Positions 53,237 to 62,419 of a stretch of 64,000 nucleotides of DNA are shown here, in pieces. Origin of the DNA: an uncultured Psychroserpens sp. (GTDB taxonomy: Bacteria; Bacteroidota; Bacteroidia; Flavobacteriales; Flavobacteriaceae). Position numbers and translations under genes: made by a program. The notes under the pieces were generated by a model. That model was not told the DNA's origin and ran no database searches. It saw only the letters and a program-made list of their open reading frames with translations. The stretch lies in assembly GCA_947489585.1 (NCBI GenBank), contig CANLEE010000005.1, forward strand, positions 186,001-250,000, in the 5' to 3' direction. Each line of letters opens with the position of its first letter. The first letter of the stretch is position 1.

Positions 53237-56200
53237 TTGAGTAAAACCATTCTCTCGCAAACGTATGCACAGGCTTTGCAAATGCAAAATCTGCAAACTA
53301 CTATTGCCCAAACCAAGGCAAAACTTCACCTCAAAGGTCTTGTTGGCTCTTCACTTTCTCTTGTTATTAGTGAAGTATTTAAAGCTTCTGAATTACCTTT
53401 TTTATTACTCTTTAATGATAAAGAAGAAGCTGCATTTTACCTTAACGATTTAGAAGTTTTGCTAAATGATAAAGATGTTCTGTTTTATCCAGGAAGTTAT
53501 CGTAGACCATATCAAATTGAAGAAACTGATAATGCCAATGTATTATTAAGATCTGAAGTATTAAATCGAATTAATTCACGAAAAAAACCTGCCATAATAG
53601 TCACTTATCCTGACGCCCTTTTTGAAAAGGTAGTCACACGTCGCGAACTAGAAAAAAATACTTTAAAAATTTCAGTTGGTGATGAGTTATCTATTGATTT
53701 TGTTAATGAAGTTTTGTTTGAATATCAGTTTAAACGTGTAGATTTTGTTACCGAACCTGGAGAGTTTTCAGTTCGTGGTGGCATTGTAGATGTGTTTTCA
53801 TTTTCTCATGACGAACCTTATCGTATCGAATTTTTTGGCGACGATGTAGATAGCATTAGAACCTTTGATGTAGAAACGCAGCTTTCTACAGAACAGATTA
53901 AAAAAATTGGTATCATTCCAAATGTTGCCAATAAATTTTTAGAAGAAAGCAGACAAAGTTTTTTAAAATATATTGCTCAAAAAACAGTTGTATTTTCAAA
54001 AGATACAGATATATTGTTTTCGAGAATTGATGAATTCTTCGAAAAAGCAGAAGCGACATTTAAGGCCTTATCTTCAGAATTAAAACATTCAAAACCTGAA
54101 GAATTATTCTGTAATTCTGACTTATTAAAAAGACAATTCCTTGAATTTAGTTTAGTTGAGTTTGGGACAACTAGTATATTTTCCGTAGAAAAAATTGAGT
54201 ATAACACCACACCTCAACCCTCATTTAATAAACAATTCAATTTATTGATTGATGACCTCAACACCAATCATAATAAAGGTTATACCAATTATATCGTTTG
54301 TGCAAGTGAGCAACAGGCCAAGCGTTTTCATGATATTTTTGAAGATGTCGAGCAAGAGGTACACTATCAAACTATCGTACTGTCCTTATACCAAGGATTT
54401 ATTGATCACAATCAAAAAATCACTTGCTACACCGATCATCAAATCTTTGAGCGCTATCATAAATTTCACTTAAAAAATGGTTATGCAAAAAAGCAAGCCA
54501 TCACACTTAAAGAACTCACTAATTTAGATATTGGCGATTATGTCACCCATATAGATCATGGTATTGGGAAGTTTGGCGGACTTCAGAAAATCGATGTAGA
54601 AGGCAAAAAACAAGAGGCCATAAAACTTGTGTATGGTGAACGTGATGTGCTCTATTTGAGCATTCATTCTTTGCATAAAATCACTAAGTTTAATGGTAAG
54701 GATGGAAAACCTCCTAAAATATATAAACTAGGAAGTAAAGCTTGGAAAACACTTAAGCAAAAAACAAAATCACGCGTTAAAGAGATTGCGTTTAACTTGA
54801 TTCAAGTCTATGCAAAACGTAAACTTGAAAAAGGCTACCAATATAAACCTGATAGTTACCTTCAACATGAATTAGAAGCGTCTTTTATTTATGAAGACAC
54901 ACCAGATCAAATCACGTCTACCGCAGATATAAAAGCTGACATGGAAAGTGAACGCCCAATGGACCGTCTTGTCTGTGGTGATGTAGGTTTTGGGAAAACT
55001 GAAGTTGCTATACGCGCTGCTTTTAAAGCAGTAGATAATGGTAAGCAAGTTGCTATCTTAGTGCCAACGACGATTTTAGCTTATCAGCACAATAAAACAA
55101 TATCAGAACGCCTCAAAGATTTCCCTGTCACTGTAGATTATCTCAACCGTTTTAGAACAGCTAAGGAAAAACGCATCACTCTAGAAAAACTTGAAAAAGG
55201 GCATGTAGATATTATTATTGGTACGCATCAACTTGTCAATAAAAATGTAAAGTTTAAAGACTTAGGCTTGCTCATCGTTGATGAAGAACAAAAATTTGGT
55301 GTTGCTGTAAAGGAAAAATTAAAAACGCTTAAAGAAAATGTAGACGTTCTAACACTTACTGCAACGCCTATTCCAAGAACATTACAATTCAGCTTGATGG
55401 CTGCTCGTGATTTGTCTGTGATTACAACAGCACCTCCGAATCGCTATCCCATAGAAAGTCATGTCATCCGTTTTAATGAAGAAACAATTAGAGATGCTGT
55501 GACCTATGAGATTCAACGAGGCGGACAAATTTTTTTCATTCATAATCGAATTGAGAACATTAAAGAAGTTGCTGGAATGATACAACGCTTGGTTCCCGAT
55601 GCAAAAATTGGTATTGGTCATGGTCGATTAGATGGCAAAAAGCTGGAGCTTTTAATGCTTGCTTTTATGAATGGTGAGTTTGATGTACTAGTGAGCACAA
55701 CTATTGTAGAAAGTGGATTAGACGTTCCAAATGCTAACACTATTTTCATCAATAACGCCAACAATTTTGGTTTAAGTGATTTACATCAAATGCGTGGTCG
55801 TGTTGGACGAAGTAATAAAAAAGCATTCTGTTATTTTATTACACCTGAATATTCTGCAATGACTAACGATGCTAGAAAACGTATTACAGCTTTAGAACAA
55901 TTTACTGAATTAGGAAGTGGTTTTAACATTGCCATGAAAGATTTAGAGATTCGTGGTGCTGGAGACTTACTTGGAGGTGAACAAAGTGGTTTTATTAATG
56001 ATATTGGTTTTGATACCTATCAAAAAATATTAAACGAAGCCATAGAAGAACTTAAAGAAAATGAGTTTAAAGACTTATATAAAGATAGTGACAAAGTTAA
56101 AGACTATGTTAAAGATATAACTATTGATACTGACTTCGAATTGCTCTTCCCAGACGATTATGTGAATAGTATTACTGAACGTTTAAACCTATACACCAAA

Positions 56201-56566
56201 CTTAATACACTTAAAACAGAAGCAGAATTACAAATATTTGAAACTGAAATCACTGATCGTTTTGGAGAGTTGCCAATTCAAGTGATTGATTTATTAAATA
56301 GTGTACGTATCAAGTGGATTGCCACAAAAATTGGTCTTGAAAAAATCATCATGAAAAAAGGGCGCTTTGTAGGTTACTTTATTAATGATCAACAGAGTCC
56401 GTTTTATCAAAGTGATAACTTCACAAAAGTATTACAGTATATTCAATCGCGTCCAAAAGATTGTAAAATGAAAGAAAAACAAACTAGAAATGGGTTGCGT
56501 TTGTTATTAACTTTCGAGCATATCAAATCCGTCAAGCAAGCACTTGGAAGGCTTCAAGAGATATGA
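53237..56566 (+). CDS. mfd: Transcription-repair coupling factor
   Basis: Removes stalled RNA polymerase at DNA lesions and recruits UvrA. The 1109 residues start at TTG 53237. They carry the UvrB-like N-terminal part (PGEFSVRGGIVDVFSF), the RNA polymerase-interaction domain (LDIGDYVTHIDHGIGKFGGL), and translocase motifs RLVCGDVGFGKTEVAIRAA (Walker A), LLIVDEEQKFGV (DEEQ), LTATPIPRTL and the 'QMRGRVGRS' motif VI. The C-terminal TRCF domain is complete. The TTG is the only start that keeps the whole N-terminus, since the nearby ATG is out of frame. The stop overlaps the next gene by 4 nt. Confidence 0.97.
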   Translation: MSKTILSQTYAQALQMQNLQTTIAQTKAKLHLKGLVGSSLSLVISEVFKASELPFLLLFNDKEEAAFYLNDLEVLLNDKDVLFYPGSYRRPYQIEETDNANVLLRSEVLNRINSRKKPAIIVTYPDALFEKVVTRRELEKNTLKISVGDELSIDFVNEVLFEYQFKRVDFVTEPGEFSVRGGIVDVFSFSHDEPYRIEFFGDDVDSIRTFDVETQLSTEQIKKIGIIPNVANKFLEESRQSFLKYIAQKTVVFSKDTDILFSRIDEFFEKAEATFKALSSELKHSKPEELFCNSDLLKRQFLEFSLVEFGTTSIFSVEKIEYNTTPQPSFNKQFNLLIDDLNTNHNKGYTNYIVCASEQQAKRFHDIFEDVEQEVHYQTIVLSLYQGFIDHNQKITCYTDHQIFERYHKFHLKNGYAKKQAITLKELTNLDIGDYVTHIDHGIGKFGGLQKIDVEGKKQEAIKLVYGERDVLYLSIHSLHKITKFNGKDGKPPKIYKLGSKAWKTLKQKTKSRVKEIAFNLIQVYAKRKLEKGYQYKPDSYLQHELEASFIYEDTPDQITSTADIKADMESERPMDRLVCGDVGFGKTEVAIRAAFKAVDNGKQVAILVPTTILAYQHNKTISERLKDFPVTVDYLNRFRTAKEKRITLEKLEKGHVDIIIGTHQLVNKNVKFKDLGLLIVDEEQKFGVAVKEKLKTLKENVDVLTLTATPIPRTLQFSLMAARDLSVITTAPPNRYPIESHVIRFNEETIRDAVTYEIQRGGQIFFIHNRIENIKEVAGMIQRLVPDAKIGIGHGRLDGKKLELLMLAFMNGEFDVLVSTTIVESGLDVPNANTIFINNANNFGLSDLHQMRGRVGRSNKKAFCYFITPEYSAMTNDARKRITALEQFTELGSGFNIAMKDLEIRGAGDLLGGEQSGFINDIGFDTYQKILNEAIEELKENEFKDLYKDSDKVKDYVKDITIDTDFELLFPDDYVNSITERLNLYTKLNTLKTEAELQIFETEITDRFGELPIQVIDLLNSVRIKWIATKIGLEKIIMKKGRFVGYFINDQQSPFYQSDNFTKVLQYIQSRPKDCKMKEKQTRNGLRLLLTFEHIKSVKQALGRLQEI

Positions 56567-57429
56567 AAAACACACATTTAAAACATGTCATTTGGCTCAC
56601 AATTGCTACTATTTTTATTAGTACATCTGGAGCTTTAGGCAAATTTATAGACATGCCTATTGCGGTTATTATTTGGTGGCGATGTGCTTTAGGTGCTATC
56701 TTTTTATTGGTGTTTTGTAAATACAAAAAAATTCAACTCAAGATTAATTCTGGTCATGACCGACTTACTTTTTTTATTGCAGCATTGTTTTTAGGTGCAC
56801 ATTGGATCACTTACTTCCATGCATTAAAGGTCTCAAATGTAGCCATAGGGATGCTATCGCTTTTCACATTTCCTGTTTTCACCACGTTACTAGAACCTTT
56901 ATTTTCAAAAGAAAAATTGGACCCAATGCATATGGTTCTTGGTGCACTGGTTTTACTTGGTGTTTATTTTTTAGTTCCAGATTTTGATTTAGAAAGTTCC
57001 CAGTTACAAGGTGTACTTTGGGGAATTATTTCTGCTATTTGTTATGCCATTAGAACACTAATGTTAAAGCAGCACGTTTCAGTTTATAATGGTAGTATGT
57101 TGATGTTTTACCAAGTGGCAATTTTGGCAGCTGTTCTACTACCTTCTTTAATTATATTAGATACTTCAGCTATCAAAACGCAATATCCTTATGTAATTAT
57201 ATTAGCGTTAGTAACCACAGCTATAGGTCATACGCTATTTGTTAATAGTTTAAATCATTTTAAGGCAAGTACTGTTAGCATTATTGCAAGTACACAGCCG
57301 GTTTTTGGAATTATTATCGCTTTTTTATTCTTGAATGAAATTCCTACTTTGAACACCTTTTTAGGCGGAACACTAATCATTTCTACAGTGATTATCGAAA
57401 GTATACGTTCGAAAGGAAAAAAATCCTGA
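56563..57429 (+). CDS. EamA/DMT-family transporter
   Basis: A 288-aa inner-membrane protein with ten predicted helices in two EamA halves (LTIATIFISTSGALGKFI; WWRCALGAIFLLVFC; GVLWGIISAICYAIRTLMLK; HFKASTVSIIASTQPVFGIIIAF). The family exports small metabolites such as amino acids or nucleotides. The substrate is unknown. ATGA overlap with mfd indicates co-translation. Confidence 0.92.
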   Translation: MKNTHLKHVIWLTIATIFISTSGALGKFIDMPIAVIIWWRCALGAIFLLVFCKYKKIQLKINSGHDRLTFFIAALFLGAHWITYFHALKVSNVAIGMLSLFTFPVFTTLLEPLFSKEKLDPMHMVLGALVLLGVYFLVPDFDLESSQLQGVLWGIISAICYAIRTLMLKQHVSVYNGSMLMFYQVAILAAVLLPSLIILDTSAIKTQYPYVIILALVTTAIGHTLFVNSLNHFKASTVSIIASTQPVFGIIIAFLFLNEIPTLNTFLGGTLIISTVIIESIRSKGKKS

Positions 57430-57480
57430 TATTTGGCTCGATATTTGAAATTGAATATGTGTTTAAAAAATTAAATACCA

Positions 57481-58791
57481 ATGAAAAAACTTTTATTTTT
57501 ATTTGCCTTAGTTCCAACATTCTTTTTTGCTCAAAATAGCATTAGTGGTGTGTTCTCTCCTGCCGATGAATATACCTATGCGTTTTTATATCATGCAACA
57601 CCTACCAGTTCAGACTATATTAATAGAGCGCAACTTGGTCAAGATGGTAGTTTTAGTATTCCCTTAGATTCTACAGCAACGCCAGGGATTTATAAAATTG
57701 TATATGCCTTACCACCTGAAGAAAATAATTTCGATTTTATTTACAACGGAAAAGAATCTGTGGCATTTACGTTTAGTGTAGATAATGGATTAGAATTTAC
57801 CAATGGTCAAGACAATAAACTTTGGGCATCTTATACCAAGAGTATGGAAATGGTCAATATGACTCTTAGTAATTTTTATACTCAAGAAAGCACCGATGAA
57901 AAAGCATATGCCGATATCATAAAAACATTACAAGACACGCAAACAGCTTATGAAACGTCATCAGAAGGCACACTAGCCTCCGTATTTATTAAAGCAAATA
58001 CACCTTATATTCCTCAAGGTTTTGAAGACTTATCTACCTATTCTAAAAATTTAAAACGCACCTATCTAGAGCATGTCGATTTTAGTAATCCTTTATTACA
58101 AAGTTCAGACTTTTTAGTAGATCGCGTCTTGGCTTATATCTTCGGAATGACTGCTAATACCAAAAATGAAACTTATAAAAAAGATGTTGATGCTTTAATG
58201 ACTACCATTGGAAATGGTAATACAGACATTAAAACAATTTTATATGAAATGATATGGAGACGTTTTAAAGGTATGGACAATCCTGAGTTGGCAAATTATG
58301 TTACAGATAATCACTTATTAGAATTAACTAAAAAAACAAACTACGAAGCATTAGCTGAGCAATTAATAGCTTACAAAAACAATACAATTGGTAATAAATC
58401 AGCCAACTTTGACTTAGCGTTTACCAAAGATGGCGCAACTGTAACAACAACACTTCATGATTTAGATATCGCAGAGCAATATTTAGTAATTTTTTGGAGC
58501 AGTGGTTGCGGACATTGTCTTGATGAGCTTCCAAAAGTTAAAGCGATGTTAGCTAATAATAAAGCGCTACAGGTGATTGCTTTTGGGCTCGAAGAAGAAC
58601 CAGACAATTGGCAAACTAAAATTGTAGAGTACCCAGATTTTATTCATGTATTAGGCTTAGGAAAATGGGATAACCCAACTGCCGATGCTTACGGTATAGA
58701 ATCAACACCTTCATATTTTGTATTAGACAAAAACAAAAACATCATAGCAAAACCTTATGATGTCGAAGCTTTAGAGAAGGTTTTAAAATAA
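57481..58791 (+). CDS. TlpA-like thioredoxin protein with DUF5106-like region
   Basis: A 436-aa exported protein. A signal peptide (LLFLFALVPTFFFAQ) is followed by an N-terminal beta domain (residues about 20-110), a helical middle part (about 120-290, DUF5106-like) and a C-terminal thioredoxin fold. The redox motif is WSSGCGHCLDELPKV (CGHC) and the cis-Pro loop is ESTPSYFVLDKNKNI. It probably acts in the periplasm as a thiol-disulfide reductase or isomerase. It is followed by a strong terminator. Confidence 0.88.
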   Translation: MKKLLFLFALVPTFFFAQNSISGVFSPADEYTYAFLYHATPTSSDYINRAQLGQDGSFSIPLDSTATPGIYKIVYALPPEENNFDFIYNGKESVAFTFSVDNGLEFTNGQDNKLWASYTKSMEMVNMTLSNFYTQESTDEKAYADIIKTLQDTQTAYETSSEGTLASVFIKANTPYIPQGFEDLSTYSKNLKRTYLEHVDFSNPLLQSSDFLVDRVLAYIFGMTANTKNETYKKDVDALMTTIGNGNTDIKTILYEMIWRRFKGMDNPELANYVTDNHLLELTKKTNYEALAEQLIAYKNNTIGNKSANFDLAFTKDGATVTTTLHDLDIAEQYLVIFWSSGCGHCLDELPKVKAMLANNKALQVIAFGLEEEPDNWQTKIVEYPDFIHVLGLGKWDNPTADAYGIESTPSYFVLDKNKNIIAKPYDVEALEKVLK

Positions 58792-58793
58792 TA

Positions 58794-58826
58794 AAAAAAG
58801 CGCAACAAAATGTTGCGCTTTTTTTA
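58794..58826. terminator. Terminator between TlpA-like and LysM genes
   Basis: AAAAAAAGCGCAACA and TGTTGCGCTTTTTTT form a perfect GC-centred stem with A/T runs on both sides. It suits both convergent genes. Confidence 0.95.
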
Positions 58827-58842
58827 TATACTAAGTCTAAAC

Positions 58843-59352
58843 TTAATCTAAATTTGGAATACGTAACACTTGTCCTGGATAAATTTTATCAGGGTCAGTT
58901 AACATCGGTTTGTTTGCTTCAAAAATTTCAGGATATTTCATTGCATTACCATAATAGTGCTTTGCTATCTTTCCTAAAGTATCTCCACTAGCAACTGTAT
59001 GAAATTGTGCTTCTGGTTCTACATGTTCTACAGTCATATTATCATCAACCGTTGCGATACCAGTAGTATTACCGACTACTAAAATTACTTTTTCTCTTGT
59101 TGCTTGATCATAAGCCATTCCAGATATTCTAGCCATATCATCATCAACAAATATGTTTAAACCATCTACTCGTAATTGTAAATCGTTGATGGTGTCTTCT
59201 AAATTTCTTGCTGCCGCTTCTTCTAATCGTAATTCGGCTGCATCGGCTGCTCTTCTTGCTTTTTCTTTTGCTATTGCGGCTTCTTCTTCTGTTGTTTTTC
59301 CTATCCCGAAAACTTTAGCGCCCGTGTTTTTAATAAATGAAAATAATCCCAT
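58843..59352 (-). CDS. BON-LysM domain protein (Kbp/YgaU type)
   Basis: A 169-aa protein. It has an N-terminal Ala/Glu-rich helix, a BON domain (residues about 50-110; LRVDGLNIFVDDDMARISGMAYDQATREKVILVVGN) and a C-terminal LysM domain (FHTVASGDTLGKIAKHYYGNA ... IFEANKPMLTDPDKIYPGQVLRIP). The architecture equals Kbp, a K+-binding protein in E. coli. There is no signal peptide. Confidence 0.92.
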   Translation of the reverse strand: MGLFSFIKNTGAKVFGIGKTTEEEAAIAKEKARRAADAAELRLEEAAARNLEDTINDLQLRVDGLNIFVDDDMARISGMAYDQATREKVILVVGNTTGIATVDDNMTVEHVEPEAQFHTVASGDTLGKIAKHYYGNAMKYPEIFEANKPMLTDPDKIYPGQVLRIPNLD

Positions 59353-59493
59353 GATTGTCTGTTCTTTTAAGGTTATAAATTATGTATTTATATAGTTGGC
59401 GAAATTGTATATCAATTCCAATTATATAACCAACTACATTACTTCGACACAGTTTGAAGCTTAGAAGTCACTTTCCGAAGAAAAAATAAAAGA

Positions 59494-59527
59494 AAACGCC
59501 CAACTCAAATGAATGAGATGGACGTTT
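59494..59527 (-). terminator. Candidate terminator of lipoprotein gene
   Basis: AAACGCCCAACTC and GAGATGGACGTTT pair with two mismatches. On the minus strand one becomes G-U and a T-rich run follows. It lies 27 nt past the lipoprotein stop. The rest of the 59353-59553 gap shows nothing further. Confidence 0.6.
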
Positions 59528-59553
59528 CTGGAGTCTAAATAACCAACCAAAAT

Positions 59554-60504
59554 CTAGCTCCTTGTATTTACCCTAGGGTTATCTTTTTTAGCAGTTTTCT
59601 GCTTACGTTTTTTTAATTGTTTTGAACCTTCAACTTTTCTTCCCGAAGCATCAGTTTCTCTTAAGAATTGAATGTATCCACGTCCTGTAAATTCATATAT
59701 AGTTTCTGACGATGGATGGAATAACTCTATCCTTTGATCATTAATAACGCTCAATTCGAAGTATTCATTGTCGAAGAAATCATAATCTAGTGTTAATGTT
59801 TTTAAATACATGTCTCCACTAACATCTCCAACACCATAAATGCCTGTATAGTCCCAGTAAATATTATCTGGATTCCCGATGTTTACATCTTGAGAGCTTC
59901 TAAATTCTGAATCATTCCCACCAGCTAAAAACTGAAGGTAGTTTTCATTATCAAACTCATTTAATACACCCATTTCACTAGTATATGTTTTTTCCCAAGC
60001 TTCATATTCTTGTAAGAAATAGTGAATATTATCATAGAACACAAAGTCATAATCAAAATTACTTCTCTGGAAACCATTTAAGAAGTATGACGTATCATTA
60101 AATGGGTTATACAATTCTATTGTATTATTATCTATTTGATAGACATCAAAGGTTTCAAAACCATCAATATCATGGTCGATATCTAAAATCATATTGTAAG
60201 CATCGTAAGTTCCTACGTCAATACCATACCCATTTCCTTGACTTCCGAAGCCAACTAAATTGTTATTCGCATAAAACACACCATTTCTAAATGATACTGT
60301 AAATGCAATTTGTAAAAAAGGCGTTTCGCCTTGACCTAAAGTTTCATTGATATCTACATACCATAATTCGTATGAATTCAACAACTGGTTTAAGGTGATA
60401 CCAGGTTGATTATCAAAATCATTAACAATAACCTCTTCTGTATAACAAGAGGTAAATAGAAGTGCTGTTAAAGCAAAGCCTAAGCATATTTTTATCGTTT
60501 TCAT
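59554..60504 (-). CDS. Lipoprotein with basic C-terminal tail
   Basis: A 316-aa lipoprotein (signal IKICLGFALTALLFTSC, lipobox Cys at about 20). The mature part is acidic and aromatic-rich, and appears to hold two related beta-barrel-like halves. Each half repeats the series 'LD.D.D....YF.L....N..IEL..P..D....F' (about residues 90-145 and 235-275). The last 30 residues turn strongly basic (KQLKKRKQKTAKKDNPR). Such proteins recur in flavobacteria without a known role. I cannot give a function. Confidence 0.75.
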   Translation of the reverse strand: MKTIKICLGFALTALLFTSCYTEEVIVNDFDNQPGITLNQLLNSYELWYVDINETLGQGETPFLQIAFTVSFRNGVFYANNNLVGFGSQGNGYGIDVGTYDAYNMILDIDHDIDGFETFDVYQIDNNTIELYNPFNDTSYFLNGFQRSNFDYDFVFYDNIHYFLQEYEAWEKTYTSEMGVLNEFDNENYLQFLAGGNDSEFRSSQDVNIGNPDNIYWDYTGIYGVGDVSGDMYLKTLTLDYDFFDNEYFELSVINDQRIELFHPSSETIYEFTGRGYIQFLRETDASGRKVEGSKQLKKRKQKTAKKDNPRVNTRS

Positions 60505-60634
60505 AGTCGTTTATTTTAGGGTTACATTTATGTAAGTTTCAAAACGCGTGCCAAAAACGAAAGTCTACTCTGTTTCGCTTCGGAAACGTCTATAAAATGC
60601 TTATTTTTGAGTAACAGAAATTGATAATCTATTT

Positions 60635-61636
60635 ATGAGTCAACCATTAAAATATGCTGTATTTGGCGCAGGAAGTTGGGCAACTGCTATTGTAAAGATG
60701 CTCTGTGAAAACTTAGATGAAGTGGGATGGTACATGCGCAGCGTGTATACAAAAGAACATTTACTAAAAGAACAACACAACCCAAGTTATTTGAGCTCTG
60801 TAGAATTTAAAACCGAACAGCTCAAATTAAGCAACGATATTAATGAAATTGCTGAATGGGCCGATGTTTTAATTTTCGTTATTCCGTCTGCATTTATACA
60901 TGCTGAATTAGAAAAACTCTCTATTGATATTTCGAATAAAACTGTCGTTTCTGCTGTAAAAGGTATTATGCCAGAATCTGGATTATTAGTTGGTGAGCAC
61001 TTTCATGATATTTACCATATCCCTTTTGAAAACATTGCAGTTATTGCTGGGCCTTGCCATGCCGAAGAAGTCGCTCTTGAACGTTTATCATATTTAACAA
61101 TTTCGTGTGCCGATGCCGAAAAAGCACAAACTATTGCTGATGCTTTATCTAGCGATTATATCAAAACCAAAATTAGTGATGATATTATTGGAACTGAATA
61201 TGCCGTCATGCTAAAAAACATATATGCTATTGCTGCCGGTATGGCTCATGGTTTAGGCTATGGTGACAATTTTCAAAGTGTATTGATGAGCAATGCAATT
61301 CGTGAAATGAAACGCTTTATCAAAAAAATGCACAAGATGAAGCGCAACATCAATAATTCGGCTTATTTAGGTGATTTATTAGTGACGGGTTACTCCACGT
61401 TTTCGAGAAATCGCATGTTTGGAAACATGATTGGTAAAGGCTATACCGTAAAATCTGCACAAATGGAAATGAATATGGTTGCCGAAGGTTATTATGCGAC
61501 CAAAAGTGCACATGAACTCAATCTCAAAAACACAAAAAAAACACGCTTACCTATCATTAATGCGGTTTATGAGATTTTATATGAGAATAAAAACCCAAAG
61601 AAGGTCTTTAAGAAATTAACAGATAAGTTGGATTAG
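60635..61636 (+). CDS. gpsA: Glycerol-3-phosphate dehydrogenase [NAD(P)+]
   Basis: Makes sn-glycerol 3-phosphate for phospholipid synthesis. The Rossmann motif is AVFGAGSWATAIVKML. Further signatures are VISAVKGI (as VVSAVKGIMPESG), IAGPCHAEEV, EYAVMLKNIYAIAAGMAHGLGYGDN and GDLLVTGYSTFSRNRMFG. Length is 333 aa, complete. It abuts the convergent small membrane gene with no gap. Confidence 0.96.
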   Translation: MSQPLKYAVFGAGSWATAIVKMLCENLDEVGWYMRSVYTKEHLLKEQHNPSYLSSVEFKTEQLKLSNDINEIAEWADVLIFVIPSAFIHAELEKLSIDISNKTVVSAVKGIMPESGLLVGEHFHDIYHIPFENIAVIAGPCHAEEVALERLSYLTISCADAEKAQTIADALSSDYIKTKISDDIIGTEYAVMLKNIYAIAAGMAHGLGYGDNFQSVLMSNAIREMKRFIKKMHKMKRNINNSAYLGDLLVTGYSTFSRNRMFGNMIGKGYTVKSAQMEMNMVAEGYYATKSAHELNLKNTKKTRLPIINAVYEILYENKNPKKVFKKLTDKLD

Positions 61637-61945
61637 TTACTCTTCTTCCCAATCTTCAGAAAGGTCATCTAATTCATCTATTTGCTCTTTGGTTTTATTA
61701 ATTTTCTTATTCAAAAAATAAGGCATTCCAAAAATTGAAACTAGAAAAATTAGATTCAAAGGAATATATACATATAACAACCATTTTACCCATTGGTGTT
61801 CCCAAAAGATATAAAACAAAACAATGGCAATGATTGTTCTAATCACATACATGATTAATTTTTTACGTCTGTATTCAGGAGAAAGTACAGTGTTTTCTCG
61901 AGCTGTTTTTAATTCATCTTCAAATTGTTGCTTAAAATCTTCCAT
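61637..61945 (-). CDS. Small conserved membrane protein
   Basis: A 102-aa protein with two central membrane helices (VIRTIIAIVLFYIFWEHQWV; WLLYVYIPLNLIFLVSIFGMPYF, shortened). Charged cytoplasmic ends include an acidic tail (DELDDLSEDWEEE). I know no function. It begins 13 nt after the next gene upstream on the same strand, so the two form an operon. Its stop touches the gpsA stop. Confidence 0.7.
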   Translation of the reverse strand: MEDFKQQFEDELKTARENTVLSPEYRRKKLIMYVIRTIIAIVLFYIFWEHQWVKWLLYVYIPLNLIFLVSIFGMPYFLNKKINKTKEQIDELDDLSEDWEEE

Positions 61946-61958
61946 GCCTAAATTTAAA

Positions 61959-62354
61959 CTATTTCACTAAGATTCCTTTTAACTGCATCAGTGGAATCGT
62001 CTGTAATGCTTTAGTGTTTATGGTATTCTTCCTAAAGAGATACGTTTTATCTAACATTTGGTTGCCTTCAAAAAAAGTAACTTTAAATTCATTATTAAGT
62101 GCAAGTACATCATTTTGCATAAACTCTATTTTGGCGTAACTTCTTGCAGGTAATAGTTTTATGGTATGTCGCATCACGGGCGTGATTTTAGTTTCTGAAT
62201 AACCCTTTGAGGCAATCAAAACTGTATCTAAATCGACATCTTTATTATTGATGATATAAGCATTCCAATCATTAGTTTTATACTCGTGATGTTGTTCTTG
62301 AACTACAGCTACAAAAACGTCTTCTACTTCTGGAATTTCAATATCTTTTCTCAT
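61959..62354 (-). CDS. Conserved hypothetical cytoplasmic protein
   Basis: A 131-aa soluble protein without signal peptide or membrane segment. It is beta-rich and resembles an Ig-like sandwich (FVAVVQEQHHEYKTNDWNAYIINNKD ... ETKITPVMRHTIKLLPARSYAKIEFM, cut). I do not recognise a characterised family. It precedes the small membrane protein gene by 13 nt on the same strand and is divergent from the S9 peptidase gene. Confidence 0.7.
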   Translation of the reverse strand: MRKDIEIPEVEDVFVAVVQEQHHEYKTNDWNAYIINNKDVDLDTVLIASKGYSETKITPVMRHTIKLLPARSYAKIEFMQNDVLALNNEFKVTFFEGNQMLDKTYLFRKNTINTKALQTIPLMQLKGILVK

Positions 62355-62419
62355 GTTATTTCATGCTTAATGCGAAATACTTTAATTTAGAGCAAAAATA
62401 ATCCATTTAATATTTTCTG